Below are positions 6,870 to 12,947 of a stretch of 16,346 bases of DNA, piece after piece; position 1 is the first letter of the stretch, and the number at the start of each line of letters is the position of its first letter. The stretch comes from CAZEFK01 sp964511405 (GTDB lineage: Bacteria > Pseudomonadota > Alphaproteobacteria > Elsterales > Elsteraceae), in assembly GCA_964511405.1 (NCBI GenBank), contig CAZEFK010000169.1:1-16346 (forward strand), read 5' to 3'. The translations under genes and the position numbers were made by a program. The notes beneath the pieces were generated by a model. That model made no database searches and was not told where the DNA came from. It saw only the letters and a list, made by a program, of their open reading frames with translations.

Positions 6870-7850
6870 CTATTGCGGGCGCAACGGATCGGGCGGCAGC
6901 GGCTGGAGCGTGGTCCGGTCGAACGGCATCGGCGTTGCCAGCAGCGGCTCCAGCGTCGCCCAGGGAACGGTGGCGGGGTCGATGGGCGGGTTGAAGTCGA
7001 CGGTGAGGCCCGTTGAATCGAACGACCAGAGCGTCGGGTCCACCGCGAGCGTTTCCACGGTCGGAAGGTCCTTCGTCTCGACCGTGCCCAGCGCAGCCTT
7101 TACGGCCGCGGTCAGCTTGGCCGCCCAGGCGGCGCCCGGGCGGAACAGATCCTGGGCTCGCAGCGCGCGGCCGAGCTTCGGCAGGTAGTGGCGATACTCC
7201 CAGTTGTAGAACGGGTGCGCGGCCAAATGGCCGAGGACGGTGGTTGCGATCTTGAGCGTGACCAGGTCCGGACGCAGGCGCTCGACGCTGACCGTGACCT
7301 CGGTGTCCCTTGCACCGCGGAAGCGTGCCTCGACTTCGGCGTCCGTCCTCTCGATCCAGGCCCGGGTGGCGGCAGGAAGCGACGACCCGTCGGGGTGCGG
7401 CGTGGTGATGGTCACGAACGCGTATGGTTCTTCGTCGGGCGTCTCGATCGGCGCGTCATAGCTCCTTTCGATCATCAAGAACCGGGTGCCGCCAATGGTT
7501 TGGACTGAATTTTCCAACTCTTTGATGCGCTCGGCATATTTCCCTTCGAGGCAAGCGTCCATCCCGCCCGCCGCCGGGTCGCGGCAGGCCTGCCTGGACT
7601 TCGCCCAATCCGCCTGGTCGCGCCGCACCAAAGCCTGGTGCGCCGGACTGAGTTGCTTCAGCACCCCGGCATACATCTGGGCCAGCTTTTCGTCGTTGCT
7701 GGACAAGGACGGCGAGGCGCAGACGGCCTTCTCATAGGGGGCAGCCGCCTTGCGGCAGTCGAAGCTGGCCGCCGAAACGGGTCCGGCAGTCAAGACCCAC
7801 GCGGCCACCCACAATCCCAGCATGCCGACCAACGCCGGAACCTTGTTCAT
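6870..7850 (-). CDS. Secreted LprI/DUF1311-like protein with C-terminal DUF3298-like region
   Basis: The 326-aa product has a clear Sec signal peptide (MNKVPALVGMLGLWVAAWVL, cleavage expected after GPVSA at 27). The mature N-terminus is of the LprI/DUF1311 type: FDCRKAAAPYEKAVC, then DEKLAQMYAGVL, QADWAKSRQAC and DACLEGKYAERI. Cysteines 32, 44, 89 and 100 are placed as in the family, which includes the mycobacterial lysozyme inhibitor LprI, and probably form two disulfides. The C-terminal half (about 130-326) resembles DUF3298-type domains. It is expected in the periplasm or outside the cell; the function here is unproven. Start 7850 was chosen because the signal peptide begins there. The frame extends 12 codons upstream to ATG 7886, but those codons lie in the leader repeat and would put a charged tail before the signal peptide. 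Confidence 0.85.
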   Translation of the reverse strand: MNKVPALVGMLGLWVAAWVLTAGPVSAASFDCRKAAAPYEKAVCASPSLSSNDEKLAQMYAGVLKQLSPAHQALVRRDQADWAKSRQACRDPAAGGMDACLEGKYAERIKELENSVQTIGGTRFLMIERSYDAPIETPDEEPYAFVTITTPHPDGSSLPAATRAWIERTDAEVEARFRGARDTEVTVSVERLRPDLVTLKIATTVLGHLAAHPFYNWEYRHYLPKLGRALRAQDLFRPGAAWAAKLTAAVKAALGTVETKDLPTVETLAVDPTLWSFDSTGLTVDFNPPIDPATVPWATLEPLLATPMPFDRTTLQPLPPDPLRPQ

Positions 7851-7980
7851 CGCGGCCGGCCGCTCCGCGGGGATGTCCGGTTTCATGACCGTATTTTACC
7901 GCCGAATTCTACCGCCGAAGATGCGAAATACAGGAACGCGTTGTATGCCGGCACGTGTCAGCGGCGGCCGTATGTATGGC
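7849..7980. repeat. Leader repeat, copy B (5' of the lprI-like gene)
   Basis: This is the partner of the 6650-6768 copy. One end coincides with the start codon of the lprI-like gene and the other abuts the stop codon (7981-7983) of the decarboxylase beta-subunit gene. It therefore fills the whole intergenic space. In the 36 bases that could be read as codons in both copies, every changed codon alters the amino acid, which suggests the repeat is not under coding selection there. Confidence 0.85.
7892..7917. repeat. 13-bp tandem duplication inside leader copy B
   Basis: TATTTTACCGCCG (7892-7904) is followed directly by AATTCTACCGCCG (7905-7917), 11 of 13 identical. Copy A has a single unit at 6693-6705 (CATTCTATCGCCG). 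This difference explains the entire length difference between the two repeat copies. Confidence 0.75.
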
Positions 7981-8574
7981 TTACGTCGACTGCAGCCCCA
8001 GATGCGCGCGGAACCGGTTCTTGATGAACACCGCGTCGCGCGGCGGCAGCGAGCGCGGCGGGGCGTCGGCCGCGACCTTGACCACCAGCAGGCGCGGCCC
8101 GTCGGCCGGCGCGTGCAGGCCCTGGGCCGCCGCCTCCAGCTCGGCCGAGGTCCGCACGGTGCCTGATGCGGCGAAGCCGCAGGCGGTCGCGACCTGAGCC
8201 AGGTCGACGCCGCGGCCGGTGTGGCTGGCCTGCATGCCGGTCTCGCCGAAATGCTGGTTGTCGATGACCACCACGGCAAGATTGCCCGGCCGCGCGGCGC
8301 CGATAGTGGCCAGGCCGCCCAGGGCCATCAGCTGCTCGCCGTCGCCGGTGATCACCAGCACTCGGCGGCGGCGCTGCGCCTGCGCCAAGCCCAGTCCGAC
8401 CAGCGCGGCGCCGCCCATGGCGCCCCATAGGTAGTAATTGTCGTCGCGGTCGCCGGCGGCGTGAACGTCGTAGCTCGGCGAGCCGAGGCCGGTGACCACC
8501 AGCGCATTGGCGCGATGGCGGAGGATGGTCGCGACCGCGTCGCGGCGGGCCAGCTGTGTCATCGTCGTCACCAT
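7981..8574 (-). CDS. Thiamine-diphosphate-dependent decarboxylase, beta subunit (sulfopyruvate/phosphonopyruvate decarboxylase-like)
   Basis: The 197-aa product is the cofactor-binding half of a split ThDP enzyme. The ThDP/Mg motif is visible as GDGEQLMALGG (77-87), with the closing VVVIDNQHFGETG at 101-113. The segment LWGAMGGAALVGLGLA (49-64) precedes it, as in sulfopyruvate decarboxylase ComE and the C-terminal half of phosphonopyruvate decarboxylase. Those enzymes decarboxylate a 3-sulfo- or 3-phospho-substituted pyruvate to the aldehyde. The length is typical of a stand-alone beta subunit. The start ATG 8574 overlaps the end of the alpha-subunit gene (shared bases ATGGTGA), a sign of translational coupling; an internal ATG at 8562 is an alternative. 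The substrate class is an inference, as other 2-oxo acids are possible. Confidence 0.85.
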   Translation of the reverse strand: MVTTMTQLARRDAVATILRHRANALVVTGLGSPSYDVHAAGDRDDNYYLWGAMGGAALVGLGLAQAQRRRRVLVITGDGEQLMALGGLATIGAARPGNLAVVVIDNQHFGETGMQASHTGRGVDLAQVATACGFAASGTVRTSAELEAAAQGLHAPADGPRLLVVKVAADAPPRSLPPRDAVFIKNRFRAHLGLQST

Positions 8575-9098
8575 TGCTTCTTGCCGAGCAGGCGCTGGCC
8601 GATCAGCACCGCCACCTGCTGGTCGGCCTCGAACGCCAGGGCGGCGGCGGCGCCGACGGTCTCGACCAGGTCGTCGGCGGTCTCGGCCCGCATCACCTGG
8701 ACGCCCATGGCCGCCAGCACCGGCTGGGTGGCGCGGCTCATGGGCATCTGCCACGGATTGAACTCCGCCCATTCGCCGCGCATGGTCACCAGCATCAACA
8801 GCGGCAACCGCGCCATCGCCGGCAGCGACAGCATGTTGATGCAGTTGCCGACGCCGCTGGACTGCATCAGCAGCACGCTGCGCTGCCCGCCCAGCCAGGC
8901 GCCCGCGGCGATGGCGATGCCCTCCTCCTCGGTGGTCAGCACCGTCGAGGCGACGTCGGGATCGGCCGCGAACAGGCTGATCAGGGCGCTGTGCCCGGCG
9001 TCGGGCACATAGGTCATCTGCCGGATGTCGGCGGCCTTGAGACAGCGATGGAGCGCTGCCGGCCACCCGTCAGTGGACTGCCCCTCACTGGACTGCAT
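8568..9098 (-). CDS. Thiamine-diphosphate-dependent decarboxylase, alpha subunit (ComD-like)
   Basis: The 176-aa product is the pyrimidine-binding half of the split enzyme, to be combined with the beta subunit downstream into one active site at the interface. The key segment is VLTTEEEGIAIAAGAWLGG (53-71), in which the glutamate before the glycine (Glu59) is the expected activator of the ThDP aminopyrimidine. It is followed by LLMQSSGVGNCINML and VTMRGEWAEFNPWQMPM, close to the pattern of sulfopyruvate decarboxylase alpha subunits and phosphonopyruvate decarboxylase N-terminal domains. The start has a good Shine-Dalgarno sequence (GGAGGG about 7 bases upstream). It is the first gene of a two-gene operon divergent from the LysR gene. 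No sulfolactate dehydrogenase, Xsc or PEP-mutase gene is in the window to settle the pathway. Confidence 0.85.
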   Translation of the reverse strand: MQSSEGQSTDGWPAALHRCLKAADIRQMTYVPDAGHSALISLFAADPDVASTVLTTEEEGIAIAAGAWLGGQRSVLLMQSSGVGNCINMLSLPAMARLPLLMLVTMRGEWAEFNPWQMPMSRATQPVLAAMGVQVMRAETADDLVETVGAAAALAFEADQQVAVLIGQRLLGKKQW

Positions 9099-9129
9099 TG
9101 GCGACCCTCCGATGGCGGACCTGTCCCGT

Positions 9130-9187
9130 CAGCATAGCCATCGCGCCCGGATCGATCTGCGGCCGTTTCGCGTGACCAGCTATGCTG
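9130..9187. promoter_or_regulatory. Perfect 9-bp inverted repeat in the decarboxylase/LysR divergent promoter region
   Basis: CAGCATAGC at 9130-9138 is the exact reverse complement of GCTATGCTG at 9179-9187, with 40 bases between. The arms are 49 bp apart centre to centre. They may be half-sites for the LysR regulator, or the TATGCT within each arm may be the -10 element of the two opposing promoters. Poor -35 sequences at the expected spacing leave the question open. Confidence 0.5.
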
Positions 9188-9201
9188 CCATGATATGGCG
9201 G

Positions 9202-10128
9202 ATGGAACTGGCGCAGCTTCGCACTCTGATCCACGTCGCCGAGCTCGGCAGCCTCAGCAAGGCCGCCGACCGCCTGCGCATCGCCCAGCCGGCGCTGAGC
9301 CGCCAGGTGCGGCTGCTGGAGGCCGAGCTGGGCGTCGCGCTGTTCGTGCGCCACGGCCGCGGCATGGTCCTGACCGAGCAGGGGCGCGCCGCGCTGGCGC
9401 ACGCCCAGCGCATCCAGGCCGAGCTGGACGAGATGCGGGCCGACGCCGCCGATGCCGACGCCCCGCTCAGCGGCCAGGTCGCGATCGGCCTGCCGCCGAC
9501 CGTCGCCGACATCCTGTCGGTGCCGCTGGCGGCGGCGTTCGGCACGGCGCATCCGGCAGTCCGGCTGCGCCTGGTCAGCGCCTATAGCGGCTACCTGCTG
9601 GATTGGCTGCATCGCGGCGAGATCGACCTCGCGATCCTGTACGATCCGCGCGCGGCGCGGTCGCTGCGCTCGCGGCCGCTGCTGGTCGAGACGCTGTTCC
9701 TGATCGGCCCGCCCGACGCCGGGTTCTCCCCGGTGCGGGCCCGGCCGTTCCGGGACTTGGCGGGCCAGCGCCTGCTGCTGCCGAGCCTGCGGCACGGCCT
9801 GCGCACCATCGTCGAGCGCTGCGCCGAGGAAGCCGGGATCGCGCTCGATGTCGCGGTCGAGGCCGACTCCTACGCCACCCTCAAGGACCTGGTGCATCAC
9901 GGCCATGGCTGGACGGTGCTGCCGCTGGCGCCGATCCACGGCGACATCCAGGCCGGCCGGCTGACCGGTGCTGCCCTGATCGACCCGGTGCCGGTGCGCC
10001 GGCTGGTGCTGTCCTACGCGGCCGACCGCCCGGCCTCGCGCCTGGCGCGGTTCGTCGGCACGGCGGTTGCCGGCATCGTCGCCGACCTGGTGGAGCAGGG
10101 CGTCTGGGCCGGCCAACTGCTGGCTTAG
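9202..10128 (+). CDS. LysR-family transcriptional regulator
   Basis: The product (308 aa) has the usual LysR length. The N-terminal winged helix-turn-helix opens MELAQLRTLIHVAELGSLSK, and the recognition part reads AADRLRIAQPALSRQVRLLE at 21-40. The C-terminal two-lobed effector domain begins near residue 90 (GQVAIGLPPTVADILSVPL) and continues through EIDLAILYDPR. Start 9202 was chosen as the family-typical start a few residues before the helix-turn-helix; ATG 9190 in the same frame is an alternative and no good Shine-Dalgarno sequence distinguishes them. It is divergent from the decarboxylase pair, the classical arrangement for LysR control, so it probably activates that operon in response to a substrate or intermediate. 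The inverted repeat in the shared 103-bp gap is the obvious candidate binding region. Confidence 0.95.
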   Translation: MELAQLRTLIHVAELGSLSKAADRLRIAQPALSRQVRLLEAELGVALFVRHGRGMVLTEQGRAALAHAQRIQAELDEMRADAADADAPLSGQVAIGLPPTVADILSVPLAAAFGTAHPAVRLRLVSAYSGYLLDWLHRGEIDLAILYDPRAARSLRSRPLLVETLFLIGPPDAGFSPVRARPFRDLAGQRLLLPSLRHGLRTIVERCAEEAGIALDVAVEADSYATLKDLVHHGHGWTVLPLAPIHGDIQAGRLTGAALIDPVPVRRLVLSYAADRPASRLARFVGTAVAGIVADLVEQGVWAGQLLA

Positions 10129-10130
10129 GC

Positions 10131-10150
10131 GCCAGGGGAAGCCCCAGGGC
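10131..10150 (+). terminator. Weak hairpin after the LysR gene
   Basis: Just after the stop codon, GGGG (10135-10138) pairs with CCCC (10142-10145) around a 3-base loop, and CC/GG pairs outside a mismatch extend the stem. There is no T-run, so it is at best a poor intrinsic terminator. Confidence 0.25.
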
Positions 10151-10231
10151 AGGCGTTGTCATGCTGCTGCGCGTCCGACAAACTCGGGCGCCCGGAACCA
10201 TCCGGCCCTGACCCTCCGACGCACCCTGGCG

Positions 10232-11161
10232 ATGGTTACGACCAATCAGCTTCATCTGCAGTTGGCCCAGCGGATTCTGGCGCATGTCCGGCTCGGCGGG
10301 CTGCCCGCCGGGCATCACCTGACCGAGGCGTCGCTCCAGCAGCTGCTGGGCACGTCGCGCGGCCCCATCCGCGCCGCGCTGAGCCACCTGGCCGATGCCG
10401 GCGTCATCGAGAAGCGGCCCAACCGCGGCTTCTTCCTGACCCGGCCGGGGGCCAAGCTGCCGGCCGAATCCCCGGCGCTGCCGGAGCCGGAGGACGAACG
10501 CATCTACCTGGCCATCGCCGCCGATCGCCTCAGCGGCGGGCTCGGCGAAGTCGTCAGCGAGAACGAGCTGATCCGCCGATACCGGGTGCCGCGCAACCGG
10601 CTCCAGCGCATCCTCGGCCGCATCGCGGCCGAGGGCTGGATCGAGCGGCGAGCCGGGAAGGGCTGGAGCTTCCTTCCGATGATCGATTCGCTCCAGGCCT
10701 ATCTCGAGAGCTATCACCTGCGCCGCATCCTCGAGCCGGCCGGCGTTCTGTCGCCTACCTTCAAGCTCGTCCCGGACCTGCTGCAGGAGCTCCGGGAGCG
10801 CCAGCAATTCATTTATCGCAGCGGATTTCAGACCTATTCCCAATCCGAGCTGTTCGACGCCAATTCGTATTTCCATGAATCGATCGCCACCATGTCGGGG
10901 AACCGCTTCCTGGCGCAGACCGTGGCGCGCCAGAACGAGCTTCGCCGCTTGGTCGAATACCGTCAGATTCTGGATCGCGCCCGGGTCCGGCGGCAATCGG
11001 GCGAGCACCTGGCCATCATCGAGCGCCTGGACGACGGCGACCGCCAGGGCGCTGCGGACCTTCTGGCCAGCCATCTCGGCGGCGCCGCCCGCGAGAAGGC
11101 GCGTCCGGACGTTTTTCGGACCAGCACCGATCCCGTGCCGGGACCCGGTCACGAGGGTTGA
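10232..11161 (+). CDS. GntR-family regulator, FCD type, with an apparent second winged-helix domain
   Basis: The product (309 aa) is longer than typical FCD regulators (about 220-250 aa). Residues 5-72 form the normal GntR winged helix (AQRILAHVRLGGLPAGHHLT, then LLGTSRGPIRAALSHLADAG and GFFLT). Residues of about 88-149 look like a second one: IYLAIAADRLSGGLGEVVSE, ELIRRYRVPRNRLQRILGRI, then EGWIERRAGKGWSFLPM. The FCD effector domain follows from about 152, with probable metal ligands at Asn211/Asp209, His215, His259 and His281, and the usual SGNRFL motif. FCD regulators usually bind small carboxylates. It lies just upstream of the TRAP genes in the same direction, so control of them is likely. 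The start was chosen at the first methionine before the winged helix; no strong ribosome site is visible. Confidence 0.9.
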   Translation: MVTTNQLHLQLAQRILAHVRLGGLPAGHHLTEASLQQLLGTSRGPIRAALSHLADAGVIEKRPNRGFFLTRPGAKLPAESPALPEPEDERIYLAIAADRLSGGLGEVVSENELIRRYRVPRNRLQRILGRIAAEGWIERRAGKGWSFLPMIDSLQAYLESYHLRRILEPAGVLSPTFKLVPDLLQELRERQQFIYRSGFQTYSQSELFDANSYFHESIATMSGNRFLAQTVARQNELRRLVEYRQILDRARVRRQSGEHLAIIERLDDGDRQGAADLLASHLGGAAREKARPDVFRTSTDPVPGPGHEG

Positions 11162-11220
11162 CCCCGGGGCCCACGGACGGCCATCGCGGCGCCGGCTGCC
11201 GTTCCGCGTCCTTGGTTCGG

Positions 11221-11250
11221 GATTGTCATATGCATTGACAGAGAACAATC
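11221..11250. promoter_or_regulatory. Imperfect dyad upstream of the TRAP operon
   Basis: GATTGT (11221-11226) and ACAATC (11245-11250) are exact reverse complements with 18 bases between. Nested inside is TGTCA-N7-TGACA at 11224-11240, which includes a TTGACA hexamer usable as a -35 element on the plus strand. The position, in the 206-bp gap between the GntR gene and dctP, suits an operator for the GntR protein. This is inferred from symmetry and place only. Confidence 0.4.
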
Positions 11251-11320
11251 ATCGCCTCACCATCCCCTCCTGACTAGGATGGCGGTCGCCGGGATGTGCG
11301 CGCATGGCCGCATCAAAATC

Positions 11321-11337
11321 GTCATATGGGCCATGAC
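11321..11337. promoter_or_regulatory. Second dyad upstream of dctP
   Basis: GTCAT-N7-ATGAC. It shares the octamer GTCATATG and a following TGACA with the dyad about 97 bp upstream, so the two may be a pair of sites for the same regulator. It lies 31 bases before the dctP start, within the probable leader. Confidence 0.35.
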
Positions 11338-11367
11338 ATGACAATGAGGCTCAGGGGAGGAAGGGAC

Positions 11368-12372
11368 ATGCGTCGGATCTTGTGCGGCCTCCTGGCTGTT
11401 GCGGCGATGGGATGCACGGCGGCGACGGCTGCCGCGCCGCCGATTTCATTGAAGTTCAGCCATGTGGTCGCGCCCGACGCGCCCAAGGGCAAGGGCGCCG
11501 ACAAGTTCAAGCAGCTGGCCGAGCAGTATACGAACGGCAGGGTCAAGGTCGACGTCTTCACCAATTCGACGCTCTACAAGGACCAGGAAGAGCTCGAGGC
11601 GCTCCAAGTCGGCGCGGTTCAGATGATCGCCCCGTCCTTGGCCAAGCTCGGCCCGCTGGGCGCGCGCGATTTCGAGGTGTTCGATCTCCCCTTCCTGATC
11701 CCGACCGAGCAGGCGGCGCACGCCGTCTTCGACGGTCCGATCGGCAAGCGAATGCTGCGGTCTTTGGACGACAAGGGCATCACCGGCATCGCGTTCTGGG
11801 ATGGCGGCAAGCACATCTTCACGGCCAACCGGCCGCTGCGCAGCGTCGAAGACTTCAAGGGCCTCAAGCTGCGCATCCAAGGGTCGAAGGTCCTGGAAGC
11901 TCAGGCCCGGATATTGGGCGCCCTGCCCCAAATCATGGCCTCGGCGGAAGTCTATCAAGCGCTGCAGACCGGCGTTGTCGACGGCAGCGAATCCGATCGG
12001 GCCGTCGCCTATACCCAGCGCTATTACGAGGTGCAGAAATACATAACCCTGTCGGACCACGGCCTTCTCGAATACGCCGTCATGGTCAACAAGCCCTTCT
12101 GGGACGGGCTGCCGCCCGACATCCGCCAGCAGCTCGAACGCGCGATGGCCGAGGCGACGGCCTATGAGCGCGACGTCACGCGGGCGCTCGACGTCGAGTC
12201 CGAGGCGGCGATGGCGGCCTCGGGCAAGACGACCATGATTACCTTGAGCGATCAGGAGCGGCTGGCGTTCCGCCGGGCGCTCCGCCCGGTCTACGACTTC
12301 GCAGCCCCCCGCCTGTCGAAGGGGCTGATCGCGGCGGTGCAAGCGGCCGTCAGCGCCGCGGTCGGCCCTTGA
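11368..12372 (+). CDS. dctP: TRAP transporter substrate-binding protein, DctP family
   Basis: This is the periplasmic receptor of a tripartite ATP-independent transporter, which uses a sodium or proton gradient to import usually carboxylate- or sulfonate-containing solutes. The 334-aa product begins with a signal peptide (MRRILCGLLAVAAMGC, with likely cleavage near ATAAA at 19-23; the Cys16 context is a poor lipobox). The mature part has the family marks LKFSHVVAPDAPKGKGADKF, VFDLPFLIP (104-112), and LKLRIQGSKV, where Arg169 is the conserved residue that normally salt-bridges the substrate carboxylate. VYQALQTGVVDGSE follows. The start has a strong AGGGGAGGAAGG upstream; an in-frame ATG at 11296 would put 24 residues before the signal peptide. 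It is followed by dctQ after 29 bp. The substrate is not identifiable from sequence. Confidence 0.95.
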   Translation: MRRILCGLLAVAAMGCTAATAAAPPISLKFSHVVAPDAPKGKGADKFKQLAEQYTNGRVKVDVFTNSTLYKDQEELEALQVGAVQMIAPSLAKLGPLGARDFEVFDLPFLIPTEQAAHAVFDGPIGKRMLRSLDDKGITGIAFWDGGKHIFTANRPLRSVEDFKGLKLRIQGSKVLEAQARILGALPQIMASAEVYQALQTGVVDGSESDRAVAYTQRYYEVQKYITLSDHGLLEYAVMVNKPFWDGLPPDIRQQLERAMAEATAYERDVTRALDVESEAAMAASGKTTMITLSDQERLAFRRALRPVYDFAAPRLSKGLIAAVQAAVSAAVGP

Positions 12373-12401
12373 GCCCCGGGTTCGGGCCGGGAGGCCGAGC
12401 C

Positions 12402-12947
12402 ATGCTGCTGAGGCTGCTCGACCGCTTGGAAGAGATCATCATCGCCGGACTGATCGGCATCGCGACGGTGCTGATCTTCGCCGCGGTGCTGCATCGCTTC
12501 GCTTCGGGTACCGCGCTGCTGTACCCGATCGCGCATCGGATCGACCTGTCGTGGGCGCAGGAACTGTGCGTCTACATGTTCGTGTGGATGGCCAAGTTCG
12601 GCGCCGCCTACGGCGTCCGCACCGGCATCCATGTCGGCGTGGACGTGCTGGTCAATCGGCTGTCCCCGCGGCTGCGTACGGCGTGCGTCCTGTTCGCCGC
12701 CGGCGCCGGTGCGCTGTTCACCGGCGTCATCGGCACCCTCGGCGCGCTGTTCGTCCAACGCATGATGCTGACCCAGCAGGTCTCGCCCGACCTCGAGCTG
12801 CCGAAATGGATCGTCTACCTGGCGATCCCGCTGGGCTCCTATCTGATGTGCTTTCGCTTCCTGCAGGTCGGCTGGTCGGTCGCCTGCGGCGGCCCGGTCC
12901 TGCACCGCGGCCATGCGCCGGCGCCGGGCCTCGAGGCCGCCCGATGA
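12402..12947 (+). CDS. dctQ: TRAP transporter small permease subunit, DctQ family
   Basis: The 181-aa product is the small membrane subunit that, with DctM, forms the elevator-type transporter. Four hydrophobic segments are visible (about residues 11-33, 53-72, 93-115 and 136-158). The characteristic stretch WAQELCVYMFVWMAKFGAAY (51-70), followed by GVRTGIHVGVDVL, matches the DctQ signature. ATG 12402 was chosen because GGGAGG lies 8 bases upstream; the same frame is open from a TTG at 12369 overlapping the dctP stop. Its stop codon overlaps the dctM start as ATGA, so the two should be translated together in equal amounts. Between segments 1 and 2 there is a somewhat longer stretch (HRFASGTALLYPIAHRIDLS). 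Confidence 0.93.
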   Translation: MLLRLLDRLEEIIIAGLIGIATVLIFAAVLHRFASGTALLYPIAHRIDLSWAQELCVYMFVWMAKFGAAYGVRTGIHVGVDVLVNRLSPRLRTACVLFAAGAGALFTGVIGTLGALFVQRMMLTQQVSPDLELPKWIVYLAIPLGSYLMCFRFLQVGWSVACGGPVLHRGHAPAPGLEAAR

